Shown here piece by piece: positions 1 to 7,479 of a stretch of DNA of 64,000 bases. This stretch comes from Chryseobacterium shigense. GTDB lineage: Bacteria > Bacteroidota > Bacteroidia > Flavobacteriales > Weeksellaceae. Where the stretch lies: positions 1 through 64,000 of the forward strand of contig NZ_JACHLC010000003.1 in NCBI RefSeq assembly GCF_014207845.1, read 5' to 3'. The notes under the pieces were generated by a model. The model worked only from the letters and a program-made list of their open reading frames with translations, had not been told where the DNA came from and did not search any database. The first letter of the stretch is position 1. Each line of letters begins with the position of its first letter. The position numbers and the translations under genes are program-made.

Positions 1-90
1 AAGGGCCAAAAAGTTATTAACAATTTTAGCCCAAAAATTGAAAAAAAATATCTTAAATTTTGTTAAATACTGTCCTAAGGATGGGGAGTA
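1..90 (-). pseudogene. In-frame continuation of the interrupted C39-like gene
   Basis: Beyond the TAA at 91-93 the same minus-strand frame stays open for 30 codons to the window edge. It reads YSPSLGQ, then an aromatic stretch ending FWAKIVNNFLAL. That resembles the end of a C39-like domain, where a 'YdP..G' strand is followed by an F...W segment. I infer that the TAA splits a longer gene running off the left edge. The match is to a remembered family pattern, not an alignment, so a chance open frame remains possible. Confidence 0.35.
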
Positions 91-381
91 TTATATATAA
101 TGATCCTGCTTTTTTCTTACATATGATAAATAAGGCTGGGTTTCCTTTTCCGTACCCAAAACGAGAACAACAAAAGTGTCCGGAAGATCTTCTATTCTGT
201 CTACATACAGATGAAATGCAACATTAGGTATCCCGAAGAAAGATAAAGCATCACAAAAAGACAACAGACTTGGAGAATCGGGGTGAGATTCTATTTGGAA
301 TTTTAATTCTTCATCATCAATATCAATATTTTGATCTTTTAAGTATAGCAGTAGTGAATTTATTTCTTTGTTTAATTCCAT
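91..381 (-). CDS. C39-peptidase-like domain protein, probably truncated by an in-frame stop
   Basis: This 96-residue protein has no signal peptide. The stretch around residues 30-75 (ESHPDSPSLLSFCDAL, then FFGIPNVAFHL) resembles the degenerate peptidase-C39-like domain that opens vitamin K epoxide reductase/thioredoxin fusion proteins in Bacteroidota, which are typically several hundred residues long. Such proteins often sit beside double-glycine peptide genes, and one lies just upstream at 456-611. The reading frame continues after the TAA at 91-93, so this is likely a nonsense-interrupted gene. It could also be a genuine small stand-alone domain. Family assignment is from pattern recognition only. 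Confidence 0.55.
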   Translation of the reverse strand: MELNKEINSLLLYLKDQNIDIDDEELKFQIESHPDSPSLLSFCDALSFFGIPNVAFHLYVDRIEDLPDTFVVLVLGTEKETQPYLSYVRKKQDHYI

Positions 382-419
382 CTGAAAATTTTAATATTTC
401 AAATAACTAATTAGATAAA

Positions 420-444
420 AAGAGGTTGATAATATCAACCTCTT
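420..444 (-). terminator. Rho-independent terminator after the peptide precursor gene
   Basis: Perfect 11-bp stem (AAGAGGTTGAT / ATCAACCTCTT) with a 3-nt loop. On the minus strand it is followed by a run of T. It lies 11 nt past the stop of the precursor gene, so most transcripts should end there and little should run into the C39-like gene. Confidence 0.75.
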
Positions 445-455
445 ACGATGTCAGA

Positions 456-611
456 TTAACAACATCCTCCAAGATAAGTACAGTAAGAACTTTTTCCTGA
501 AGCTGAGCAATAATAAGCCCAGCAGCCGCAATAACCGCAACCGCCTTTGATTGTTCTCATCTCATCTCTCTTCATACTGTTCTTAACAGTACTCAAACTG
601 ATTTTTTTCAT
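456..611 (-). CDS. Double-glycine leader peptide, Cys-rich RiPP/bacteriocin-like precursor
   Basis: A 51-codon gene with an ATG start. Residues 1-24 form a leader beginning MKKISLS and ending DEMRTIKGG, the Bacteroidota double-glycine pattern (a hydrophobic/serine segment, then xEMxxIxGG). Peptidase C39 transporters cut after such GG pairs. The 27-residue core has seven Cys (25, 28, 30, 35, 44, 50, 51), a CGYCGC start and a GGCC end, plus several Tyr. It has its own terminator. I infer a ribosomally made, exported and probably disulfide- or thioether-modified peptide. No modifying enzyme or transporter is inside the window; they may lie off the left edge. Activity cannot be read from the sequence. 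Confidence 0.8.
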   Translation of the reverse strand: MKKISLSTVKNSMKRDEMRTIKGGCGYCGCWAYYCSASGKSSYCTYLGGCC

Positions 612-1408
612 GATATATATGATTTTTTATTATGCCTACTCTGTTAAGCTTTTCGGCAACCGCTTTGTTTTAACTTATTAGTTTAAGAAATAATTGTTTT
701 AATTATGTATTGTTAAGTATATGTTGTGGATAATAAGATTGTGTAGAAAAATTTCTTAAAACTAATTAAGTCTACAGTTTTGTGAAATAAAATGCGTAGT
801 AGATTTATAAATTTAAAGAGTAGTTTTATAAAAATAATCAGAGTTAATATTTTGATTATTAATATCTTGTATTTTTGTTTTTAGCTTTAATCATTTTCCT
901 TTTTTTTCCATTGTTTTAGAACATAAATCTTGTGTAAATGAAGCCCAGCCCCCTGTTTTATTACTATTCTTTTTACACTTTTCCGGTCTTTCCACAAAAA
1001 AAAATGAATTGAAACGAAGGATTTGATAAAAACATGCCTCCAAAAAAAAACTTATAAAAAAGAGTAAAAAGGAAAAACTGTTTCTTATAATTGGTTTAAC
1101 ATTCTTCAGGAAATCCGGAAAAATAAAAAGTACATTTTAAAAACATGAACCGGAAAAATACTTTTAGACGGGAGCATCTTTTCATAGATTATAAAACGTT
1201 CTTAAAAAACAAAACATACTTCCTGAAGTCAATTTCAGATTGGAGCAGGGTTTAAAAATTCCTATTGAGTCTATTTTTAAACTAAAAAAATGCACTTTTT
1301 TCCGATGCCGGCTACCCGGATTTATTAAAATTCCGAATTTTGATATTGTTTTAAAATTTATAAAGTATACATTTCCAGCTGTTTATACTTTGGTTTCTTT
1401 TCTGTGTC
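612..1408. other. AT-rich intergenic region without a supportable gene
   Basis: About 800 bases, very AT-rich, with many A and T runs. The only open frames are short, atypical in composition, or overlap the promoter of the next gene. It should hold the promoter of the minus-strand peptide gene, but I see no clear TAnnTTTG box there. I see no RNA gene or conserved hairpin. Confidence 0.5.
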
Positions 1409-1440
1409 TTGTTCAGATAGCCGGCTTCAGTCTATCTTTG
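1409..1440 (+). promoter_or_regulatory. Canonical Bacteroidota promoter of the C1q-like gene cluster
   Basis: TTG at 1409-1411, a 21-nt spacer, and TATCTTTG at 1433-1440. This matches the Bacteroidota -33/-7 consensus (TTG and TAnnTTTG, 19-21 nt apart). Transcription should begin near 1445, giving a leader of about 33 nt before the ATG at 1478. Confidence 0.75.
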
Positions 1441-1477
1441 TGCAAAGAATTTTCACATTCTAAAAACCACAAATTGC

Positions 1478-2338
1478 ATGAAAAAATTGAACACATTGAT
1501 GAAAAGTGTAATGGCTGGAGGATGCTTTCTGATGAGTATTGTTAATGCGCAAGTGGGCATTAATACATCAAGCCCTCAAGCCTTGCTGCACACTGACGGA
1601 AGTAAAGATAATCCGCTATCAGGAGCCCCGAATGCAGCTCAGGCGGCTAATGATGTGGTGTTTACCGCTACCGGGGAAATTGGACTTGGAATCCTTACTC
1701 CCGCAGTAAAAATAGACGCCCGTTCTGCCAATAACCCGGATAATTCTATCGGGATAGGAGAGACTACCCAGACAGCACCTGCAGCAGGTTCGGGAGCCAT
1801 GAGGTACAATCCGCTGAATGGCGGAAAAATGCAGTATTCAGATGGAGTGGTATGGCAGGATTTTATTTCTTCACCTACAAAAGCTGTCGTAGTAGCTAAT
1901 CTTCAGGCAAATAATTTTGCGGTTAAAGTTCCCTATCAGACCTCTACCGGAATCTCAGGATGGACTGAAATCTCTGATCCTACTTCTAATTTCATACCCT
2001 CAACAGGAACCTTTACAGCACCCAGAACCGGTGTTTACCTGATCTCTTTTACATATGATTTTGTAAGAATTCCTATTGTTTCAGGGTATTTTTCCGAAGC
2101 CAGATATGTTGTAAACGGAAGCACTGTCGTTAAAAAATGCGTAAAATCCTTTTCGAATACCTCAAAACAGGCGCAGGTGGCAGGCTCATGCGTTGCAGGA
2201 GTTCAGCTTAATAAAGGAGATACCTTTCAGCCGCATATTTACCAGTCGGTGTATAACGGAAGCTTAAGTTTGAGGACGGATACCACCCCCGCAAGCAATG
2301 AGTACGGCTTTGTGAATCTTTCCATTGTAGAACAATAA
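1478..2338 (+). CDS. Secreted C1q-like domain protein, first of three tandem paralogues
   Basis: 286 residues. A signal peptide ends near residue 24 (VNAQ). The mature start QVGINTSSPQALLHTDG is shared with the next two genes. The middle holds G-I-G repeats like those of bacterial surface-fibre heads. The C-terminal half has FTAPRTGVYLISFTYDF, the jelly-roll signature of the C1q/TNF-like fold, and a conserved Cys pair (KKCV, GSCV). It has no lipobox or type IX tail, so it is periplasmic or secreted. A role in adhesion or surface recognition is inference. The start is set by the signal peptide and the promoter 37 nt upstream. Confidence 0.8.
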   Translation: MKKLNTLMKSVMAGGCFLMSIVNAQVGINTSSPQALLHTDGSKDNPLSGAPNAAQAANDVVFTATGEIGLGILTPAVKIDARSANNPDNSIGIGETTQTAPAAGSGAMRYNPLNGGKMQYSDGVVWQDFISSPTKAVVVANLQANNFAVKVPYQTSTGISGWTEISDPTSNFIPSTGTFTAPRTGVYLISFTYDFVRIPIVSGYFSEARYVVNGSTVVKKCVKSFSNTSKQAQVAGSCVAGVQLNKGDTFQPHIYQSVYNGSLSLRTDTTPASNEYGFVNLSIVEQ

Positions 2339-2348
2339 CACACTTGAT

Positions 2349-3161
2349 ATGAAAAAAAGATTAGCAATTACTTTAATGATAGGCGGAAGTCTGTTTATTA
2401 AGGCACAGGTGGGAATCAATACATCTGCTCCCGAGGCCATACTTCATGTGGACGGACAGAAAAATACAGTTCCCTCAACCTCTACCAGTTACTACGATGA
2501 CGTGGTTATTACTTCTTCAGGAAATATGGGAGTCGGAACAAAATTACCTAAAACAAGATTGGATTTACGGTCTGATGAGCATCTGAATGCCTTAGGTATC
2601 GGAGGAACATCACAGACAGCTTCGGCAGCAAAAGCAGGGGCGATGAGGTATAATTCCGGGACACAGGATATGAGCTACTCCAATGGATCTTCCTGGGTTG
2701 CACTGGCACATAAAGCTCCCAATGATTTCGTGGATGCTGAAAATTCATCAACACAGAACTTTACCAGCGGAACCCAGGCAACGGTGATTAACTGGACGAA
2801 AAAAACAGATGTCAACGGCAGCTTTAATTCGGGAACAGGAGTTTTTGTTGCATCAAAAACCGGGGTATATATTGTTTCTTTCACATTTTCACTGGCTTCA
2901 GGAACGATTGCCGATGATTCACGTTATGAAACGCTGATCCAGACGAATTCTACTTCTACAGCAACCAATAAGGTCTTCAAATGTGTGGGAAGCTATCCGG
3001 GAACTAATTCACTTTCCAACCGTGTGGCAGGAAGTTGTTCGGGGATTTTTAATCTTAATCAGGGAGATAATATCACGGTAAGTCTGAACCAGGCTTTAGG
3101 AACAGCAAAAACACTGGATGCGGCTGGTTCACTGACTTCTCTAAGTATTTTCGGACTATAA
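2349..3161 (+). CDS. Secreted C1q-like domain protein, second tandem paralogue
   Basis: 270 residues, 10 nt after the previous stop, so co-transcribed. The signal peptide ends near residue 19 (IKAQ) and the mature protein begins VGINTSAPEAILHVDGQ. It shares the GxGT/SQTA middle motif and FVASKTGVYIVSFTF near the C-terminus, the C1q-like jelly-roll signature. The Cys pair is FKCV and GSCS. It is the shortest of the three and most divergent in its C-terminal strands. The ligand is unknown. Confidence 0.8.
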   Translation: MKKRLAITLMIGGSLFIKAQVGINTSAPEAILHVDGQKNTVPSTSTSYYDDVVITSSGNMGVGTKLPKTRLDLRSDEHLNALGIGGTSQTASAAKAGAMRYNSGTQDMSYSNGSSWVALAHKAPNDFVDAENSSTQNFTSGTQATVINWTKKTDVNGSFNSGTGVFVASKTGVYIVSFTFSLASGTIADDSRYETLIQTNSTSTATNKVFKCVGSYPGTNSLSNRVAGSCSGIFNLNQGDNITVSLNQALGTAKTLDAAGSLTSLSIFGL

Positions 3162-3169
3162 AAACAGGA

Positions 3170-4081
3170 ATGATGAAAAAAAGATATTTATTAATAATTT
3201 TAGCACTTAGCTTTAATTTTACATTTTCACAAGTCGGAATCAATACTCCAAATCCGATAGGAATTCTTCATACCGATGGCCAGAAGGACAATCCTGTATC
3301 AGGAACTACATTTACCCCTGTTCAGCAGAGTAATGATATTCTGATTACAAGTGCGGGAAGAATAGGAGTGGGAACACACAGCCCGGCAGTGAAAGTAGAT
3401 GCCAGGAACTCCGGAAACGGGGCAATTGGTTTTGGAACTTCTTCACTTACGGCAGCAGCGGCAGATGAAGGGGCGGTGCGCTACAATACCGGGATGGAAT
3501 ATTCCAATGGAAATGAGTGGCTTCCTTTACTTACTGCCCAGCCGGCTGTTAATAAAGTTATTGTGATTGCTTCCAAAACGGATAATACCGTAAAATTGGT
3601 TACCCCCTCTGCAACTACCACTACAGGCCTGCAAAACAGAGCGAGTAATTATCTGGTGGGCTGGACGAAGGCTTTTGAAAGCAACTCCGGAAGCAGCTTT
3701 AATGCTTCTACAGGAATTTTTACAGCTCCCCGGAACGGAGTGTATGTGGCGACCTTTACTACAGACCTGGCCCCTCTTGCCATTAATTATACGGCAGACC
3801 CTTTGAATCCTATTCAGATAGAGGCAATCTGGCAGTTGTATGACAATACAGCCGGGGTACTTGCTGCCAATATTGTAAACACGGTGAAGTGCGTGAATAC
3901 AATGTCGTCCAACAGTAACGGAAATATTGATGCGGGAAGTAACTGTACGGCTTCTTTTTATATGACTACGGGACAGCGTTTGATGCCATATATCTGGTTC
4001 AATTTAAATAGCCTGAATACAACGGGTTTTTCACTGAATAATACGGGAGGATATAATAATCTGACTATTGCAGAACAGTAA
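3170..4081 (+). CDS. Secreted C1q-like domain protein, third tandem paralogue
   Basis: 303 residues, 8 nt after the second paralogue. A signal peptide of about 20 residues (SFNFTFSQ) precedes VGINTPNPIGILHTDGQKD. The C-terminal domain has FTAPRNGVYVATFTTDL and a Cys pair (VKCV, SNCT). It has an insertion of about 20 residues between jelly-roll strands compared with its sisters. Its stop is directly adjacent to the stop of the convergent gene at 4082. The array looks like gene duplication followed by divergence of the binding face, which is inference. Confidence 0.8.
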   Translation: MMKKRYLLIILALSFNFTFSQVGINTPNPIGILHTDGQKDNPVSGTTFTPVQQSNDILITSAGRIGVGTHSPAVKVDARNSGNGAIGFGTSSLTAAAADEGAVRYNTGMEYSNGNEWLPLLTAQPAVNKVIVIASKTDNTVKLVTPSATTTTGLQNRASNYLVGWTKAFESNSGSSFNASTGIFTAPRNGVYVATFTTDLAPLAINYTADPLNPIQIEAIWQLYDNTAGVLAANIVNTVKCVNTMSSNSNGNIDAGSNCTASFYMTTGQRLMPYIWFNLNSLNTTGFSLNNTGGYNNLTIAEQ

Positions 4082-5632
4082 TCAGGAAATTCCGTCAAGT
4101 GCTTTAATGAAAGCGGAAGGATGGATTCCTGTAATTTTTTTAAATTCAAGTGAGAATGCGCTATGGGAAGAATATCCTGTAATTTCCGCAAGGTGATTGA
4201 TTTTGTATTTACGGTATTGCGGCTCGTTCTTTAGTTTGCCAACAATATAATTAATCCTCAGATGATTAATGTATTGATTAAAATTGAAATTTTTGTGTTT
4301 TTTAATGACCGCGGATAAATACTTTGTATTCACATTCAGGGCATTAGATAAATTATAGCGCGAAATATTTTTTTTGTTAAAGTCAAAGTTCTCTTCAAAG
4401 GCTCTTAAGCCAGCTAAAATATGTTCTTCTGTTTCAACGGAAATTTTTATATCAGTCGGAATATTGTTATCTGATTGATCTTCAGCCTCAAGGGAATCCT
4501 CTTCATAAGCAACCGGAGTAATTCCCTGCTGATAAATTTGTGCTACAGCTTTTTTGTGTTTTTTTCGAAGGCTGAACATATTAAAAATTACCGCTCCTAA
4601 AACGAGAAGCAGAATGATACAGGCTGTAATAAGACCTTTGGAGAGGCTGTGGCTTTTAATCAGCTGCCTGTCAAAATTTTCTTCCTTTTTGTTAAGGGTC
4701 TGATTGACGGCCATTTTTTGATTATAAGCGATACTGTCCTTTAGTTCAAGATTTTTTAATTTATATTTCTGAACATTCTGGAGATCATTCAGTTTCGTGT
4801 AAGCCTCCTCTAGGTTTTTGGTAATTTCTATTTTCTTTTCGGTAAAACCATATTGACTGGCAATTGTTAAAGCCTTCTGATAATATAAAACAGCACTGTC
4901 CTGCTTATTCTGTTGTGAGTACGAAAACCCGATATCGTGGAGAATATTGGATTTCAGATAATAATTATCATGCCCGGCCAGTGCAAGAGCTTTCGAAAAA
5001 AAAGACTGGGCCTCACCAAACTTCTTAACTTCAGACAGGTTATACCCCAGATTGGTATAGGCAGAAACCAGAAGTTCATTCCGTCTCGGAATATTTTTGA
5101 TCTGCTGAAATTCACGAATGGCATTTTTAGAATAAGACTCTTTCTGTTGATATTCATTCTGGTTAAGAAGTATCAGGAAAGAATTATAGATCATTCCTTT
5201 CAGCTCATGGCCTTCATCTGTATTTTCATTTTTTATTTCCGCCAAACCTTTATTCAGGCTTTGTGAAGCTTCTTTTAACAGTCCCAGTTTGGCATACTGT
5301 GTTCCCTGCATTCTGTAGGCGAGGGCCTTTCCGGGAGCATAGTTGTTCTCTGTAGAAATTTTCAGTGCTTTTTCTGCAAAATCAAGAGTTCCTTTTGCAT
5401 CAGATCTTAAATAACTGTTGAATGATTTTAAATAATAGGCTTTGGCTATATAATTTGGCTGATTTTTCTTCTGTGCAGAATCTATGATGGTGTTCAGGAT
5501 AATTTCCGAGCTGTCCGGATTTTTAGAAGACAGAGACCGTGCATATTTATACTGTTTCTCAAAATCAAAATGTTGAGAAAATATGAGATTTGAAAAAATA
5601 AGTAAGAGAAAGAGTATAATTTTTTTCTCCAT
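4082..5632 (-). CDS. TPR-containing membrane regulator with AraC-type DNA-binding domain
   Basis: 516 residues. An N-terminal signal or anchor segment (IILFLLLIFSNLIFSQ) is followed by a helical TPR region (about 30-310), one transmembrane helix (ITACIILLLVLGAVIFNMF), and a C-terminal AraC helix-turn-helix (about 410-512; INHLAEITGYSSHSAFSLEFKKITG). This layout, periplasmic TPR sensor and cytosolic AraC domain, is common in Flavobacteriia. It is last in a tight run with the YdeI-like gene and serine hydrolase (6-nt gaps), so probably co-transcribed. Signal and targets are unknown. Confidence 0.85.
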   Translation of the reverse strand: MEKKIILFLLLIFSNLIFSQHFDFEKQYKYARSLSSKNPDSSEIILNTIIDSAQKKNQPNYIAKAYYLKSFNSYLRSDAKGTLDFAEKALKISTENNYAPGKALAYRMQGTQYAKLGLLKEASQSLNKGLAEIKNENTDEGHELKGMIYNSFLILLNQNEYQQKESYSKNAIREFQQIKNIPRRNELLVSAYTNLGYNLSEVKKFGEAQSFFSKALALAGHDNYYLKSNILHDIGFSYSQQNKQDSAVLYYQKALTIASQYGFTEKKIEITKNLEEAYTKLNDLQNVQKYKLKNLELKDSIAYNQKMAVNQTLNKKEENFDRQLIKSHSLSKGLITACIILLLVLGAVIFNMFSLRKKHKKAVAQIYQQGITPVAYEEDSLEAEDQSDNNIPTDIKISVETEEHILAGLRAFEENFDFNKKNISRYNLSNALNVNTKYLSAVIKKHKNFNFNQYINHLRINYIVGKLKNEPQYRKYKINHLAEITGYSSHSAFSLEFKKITGIHPSAFIKALDGIS

Positions 5633-5638
5633 CTGTGT

Positions 5639-6250
5639 TTATTTTTTTTCGTACTTCCAGTTTCTGGATTTTCCTTCGGCTATCCATTCCAAAGACTGTT
5701 CCATTCTTTTATTTCTGGTTGCTTCGGTTTTGGCTTCAGTAATCCAGTTGATGTATTCTTTTCTGAAAGACGGGGATTTTTGTTCAAAAACAGACCATGC
5801 AGTTTTGTTTTTATTCAAAGCTGCCTGAAAATAGTCAGGAATATCGGTTTCCACTTTGGATGGTGCCGCTTTTTTCATTGTAACGCCCATATCCGTAAGC
5901 TCCATAGCTTCCTTAATTGCATTTTTCAGCTGAACTTTTGAGGGCAGATCTTCCATTTTAGTAAGCTTGCCTAAACTGAACATGGAGCTTTCTTCTGCTG
6001 TGGTTTCCATTTCCTTCAAAGTCTTCATTTCCCCATGCAGCCAGAACCCGAGGCTGCAATACTGCTTGAATGAAGTAATAGAACAAAGGATTTTTCCTTT
6101 ATACATGAATGCAGGAAATTTCCACTTAATGGCCTCCTCTGCATCGGGACATGCTTCATGAATTATTTCACGGAGGTAATTTAAAATAGGTTTTGCAAAA
6201 TCCGGGGATTTTTCAATGTATTCGTCAACTTTTGTATTGTGTTTTTCCAT
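5639..6250 (-). CDS. YdeI/OmpD-associated family protein with DUF1801 domain
   Basis: 203 residues, no signal peptide, cytosolic. The N-terminal half (LREIIHEACPDAEEAIKWKFPAF) is a DUF1801 fold. The C-terminal part (SPSFRKEYINWITEAKTEATRNKRM) is the YdeI/OmpD-associated motif. The molecular function is not established. It lies 6 nt from both neighbours in the same orientation, indicating an operon. Confidence 0.8.
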   Translation of the reverse strand: MEKHNTKVDEYIEKSPDFAKPILNYLREIIHEACPDAEEAIKWKFPAFMYKGKILCSITSFKQYCSLGFWLHGEMKTLKEMETTAEESSMFSLGKLTKMEDLPSKVQLKNAIKEAMELTDMGVTMKKAAPSKVETDIPDYFQAALNKNKTAWSVFEQKSPSFRKEYINWITEAKTEATRNKRMEQSLEWIAEGKSRNWKYEKK

Positions 6251-6256
6251 GTTTTT

Positions 6257-7390
6257 TTACTGAAATAATTGTACGGTCTCATTAACAAGAAATCTTACCT
6301 GATCCGGTCTTCCCCTGTCATTTTTAGGATTATTGCTGTAGCTTCCGGTTCTTACAATCACCATATTATGTTCAGGAACCATGATAATGTACTGCCCCTG
6401 CAGTCCCAGGAAGTAATAGTGTTTTATTGGGTTATCATGATTAATCCAAAGTCCCGTTCCGTAGATCTCTTCAGATTTTTCTGTAGGTGTCCTCATTTGC
6501 TCAATAAAATCTGAACTGAGGATCTGCTTTTCACCTGCTTTTCCGTTATCTAAAAACAATTGTCCCAGTTTTGCATAATCTCTTGCATTGGAGTGGATGC
6601 AGCAGTATGTTTTTTCCATTCCGTAATTATCTGTACTCCATGAAGCGTTCTGTTCCATGCCCATTGGAATCCAGAATTTTTCTGATAAATAGCTGGATAA
6701 CGTCTGGTTCAGCGCTTTTTTTAATGCAAATCCGAGGAGTTGGGTAGATCCGCTCTGGTATTCATACCGGGTTCCCGGTTCTTCTTTAAACTTTCTTGAA
6801 AATACTGCCTTGATAAGATTTTTACCATAGTAGGCTTTGGCATTCGGAAGAAAGGGGTTGTTGTAATTTTCATCCCAGTCAAGCCCGGCCTCCATCTGGG
6901 CTAAGTTTTTAAGGGTAACATTGCGTCCGAATTCTTTTTCTTTAAATTCAGGATAGAAATCTGAAAATTTTTCATCCATATTCCCGATGATGCCTTCTTC
7001 CATCGCTTTTCCCAGTAACATTACGGTTACAGCTTTTGCCATGGAAAAGGAATTAGTCTGGGAAAGTTGGTTATAACCGTCCCAATACTGTTCATGAAGA
7101 ATTTTCCCGTTTTTTATGACGACAAAAGCGGCGGTTTTGGAATGCTTTAAATTTTCAGTTACATTTTCAGGCAGTTCTTTATGGTTATATTCAGGATCTT
7201 CTGTCCACAATACCGGCTCCTCCGTAGCGATGAGGTTTCCCGGGAACAGCTTTCCGTCGTCAATATAAGCGCTGGATTTTCCTTTGAGATATGTTTTGGA
7301 GATTCCGCTGAATAAATAATCGTATCCCAAAAGATAAACTGCAGCTACCCCCACGGCTGCTCCGCCTATTACATATTTTAATGCCTTCAT
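6257..7390 (-). CDS. Serine hydrolase, class C beta-lactamase family
   Basis: 377 residues from the ATG at 7390. Residues 5-22 form a membrane anchor (YVIGGAAVGVAAVYLLGY). The nucleophile motif SxxK is SMAK at 116-119 and the second motif is Y211-Q-S213. The fold is shared by class C beta-lactamases, DD-peptidases and esterases; the substrate cannot be read from sequence. A TTG start 27 nt upstream keeps the frame open but lies inside the promoter box TAAATTTG (7415-7422), so I prefer the ATG. First gene of the run down to 4082. Confidence 0.85.
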   Translation of the reverse strand: MKALKYVIGGAAVGVAAVYLLGYDYLFSGISKTYLKGKSSAYIDDGKLFPGNLIATEEPVLWTEDPEYNHKELPENVTENLKHSKTAAFVVIKNGKILHEQYWDGYNQLSQTNSFSMAKAVTVMLLGKAMEEGIIGNMDEKFSDFYPEFKEKEFGRNVTLKNLAQMEAGLDWDENYNNPFLPNAKAYYGKNLIKAVFSRKFKEEPGTRYEYQSGSTQLLGFALKKALNQTLSSYLSEKFWIPMGMEQNASWSTDNYGMEKTYCCIHSNARDYAKLGQLFLDNGKAGEKQILSSDFIEQMRTPTEKSEEIYGTGLWINHDNPIKHYYFLGLQGQYIIMVPEHNMVIVRTGSYSNNPKNDRGRPDQVRFLVNETVQLFQ

Positions 7391-7414
7391 ATGGTCATGA
7401 ATATCAGTCCTAAA

Positions 7415-7422
7415 CAAATTTA
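7415..7422 (-). promoter_or_regulatory. -7 box (TAAATTTG) of the serine hydrolase operon
   Basis: Minus-strand TAAATTTG matches TAnnTTTG and ends about 25 nt before the ATG at 7390. No good TTG sits at the ideal distance upstream. It overlaps the alternative TTG start, which argues against that start. Confidence 0.5.
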
Positions 7423-7465
7423 AAATAATTTTGACAAGAAAATAAAAAAGGAATGGTAAATAAAC

Positions 7466-7473
7466 TATTTTTG
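7466..7473 (+). promoter_or_regulatory. -7 box (TATTTTTG) upstream of the M48 protease gene
   Basis: TATTTTTG matches TAnnTTTG and ends 6 nt before the first ATG at 7480, so the transcript would have almost no 5' leader. The -33 TTG is not evident. Confidence 0.5.
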
Positions 7474-7479
7474 CGATAA

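Noticed and set aside
1145..1255. 36-codon frame starting ATG AAC CGG in the AT-rich gap
   Set aside because: No leader, membrane or GG motif, no nearby promoter box, and Lys/Phe-rich composition expected from AT-rich non-coding DNA.
1240..1545. 101-codon open frame before the first C1q-like gene
   Set aside because: It starts with TTG, contains the canonical promoter at 1409-1440, overlaps the signal peptide of the real gene in another frame, and has an implausible composition.
7391..7417. TTG start for the serine hydrolase
   Set aside because: The TTG is part of the -7 box; a membrane anchor begins at the ATG 7390. The same reasoning removes TTG/GTG starts of glyS, the 10420 gene, rsfS, the permease and DUF445.
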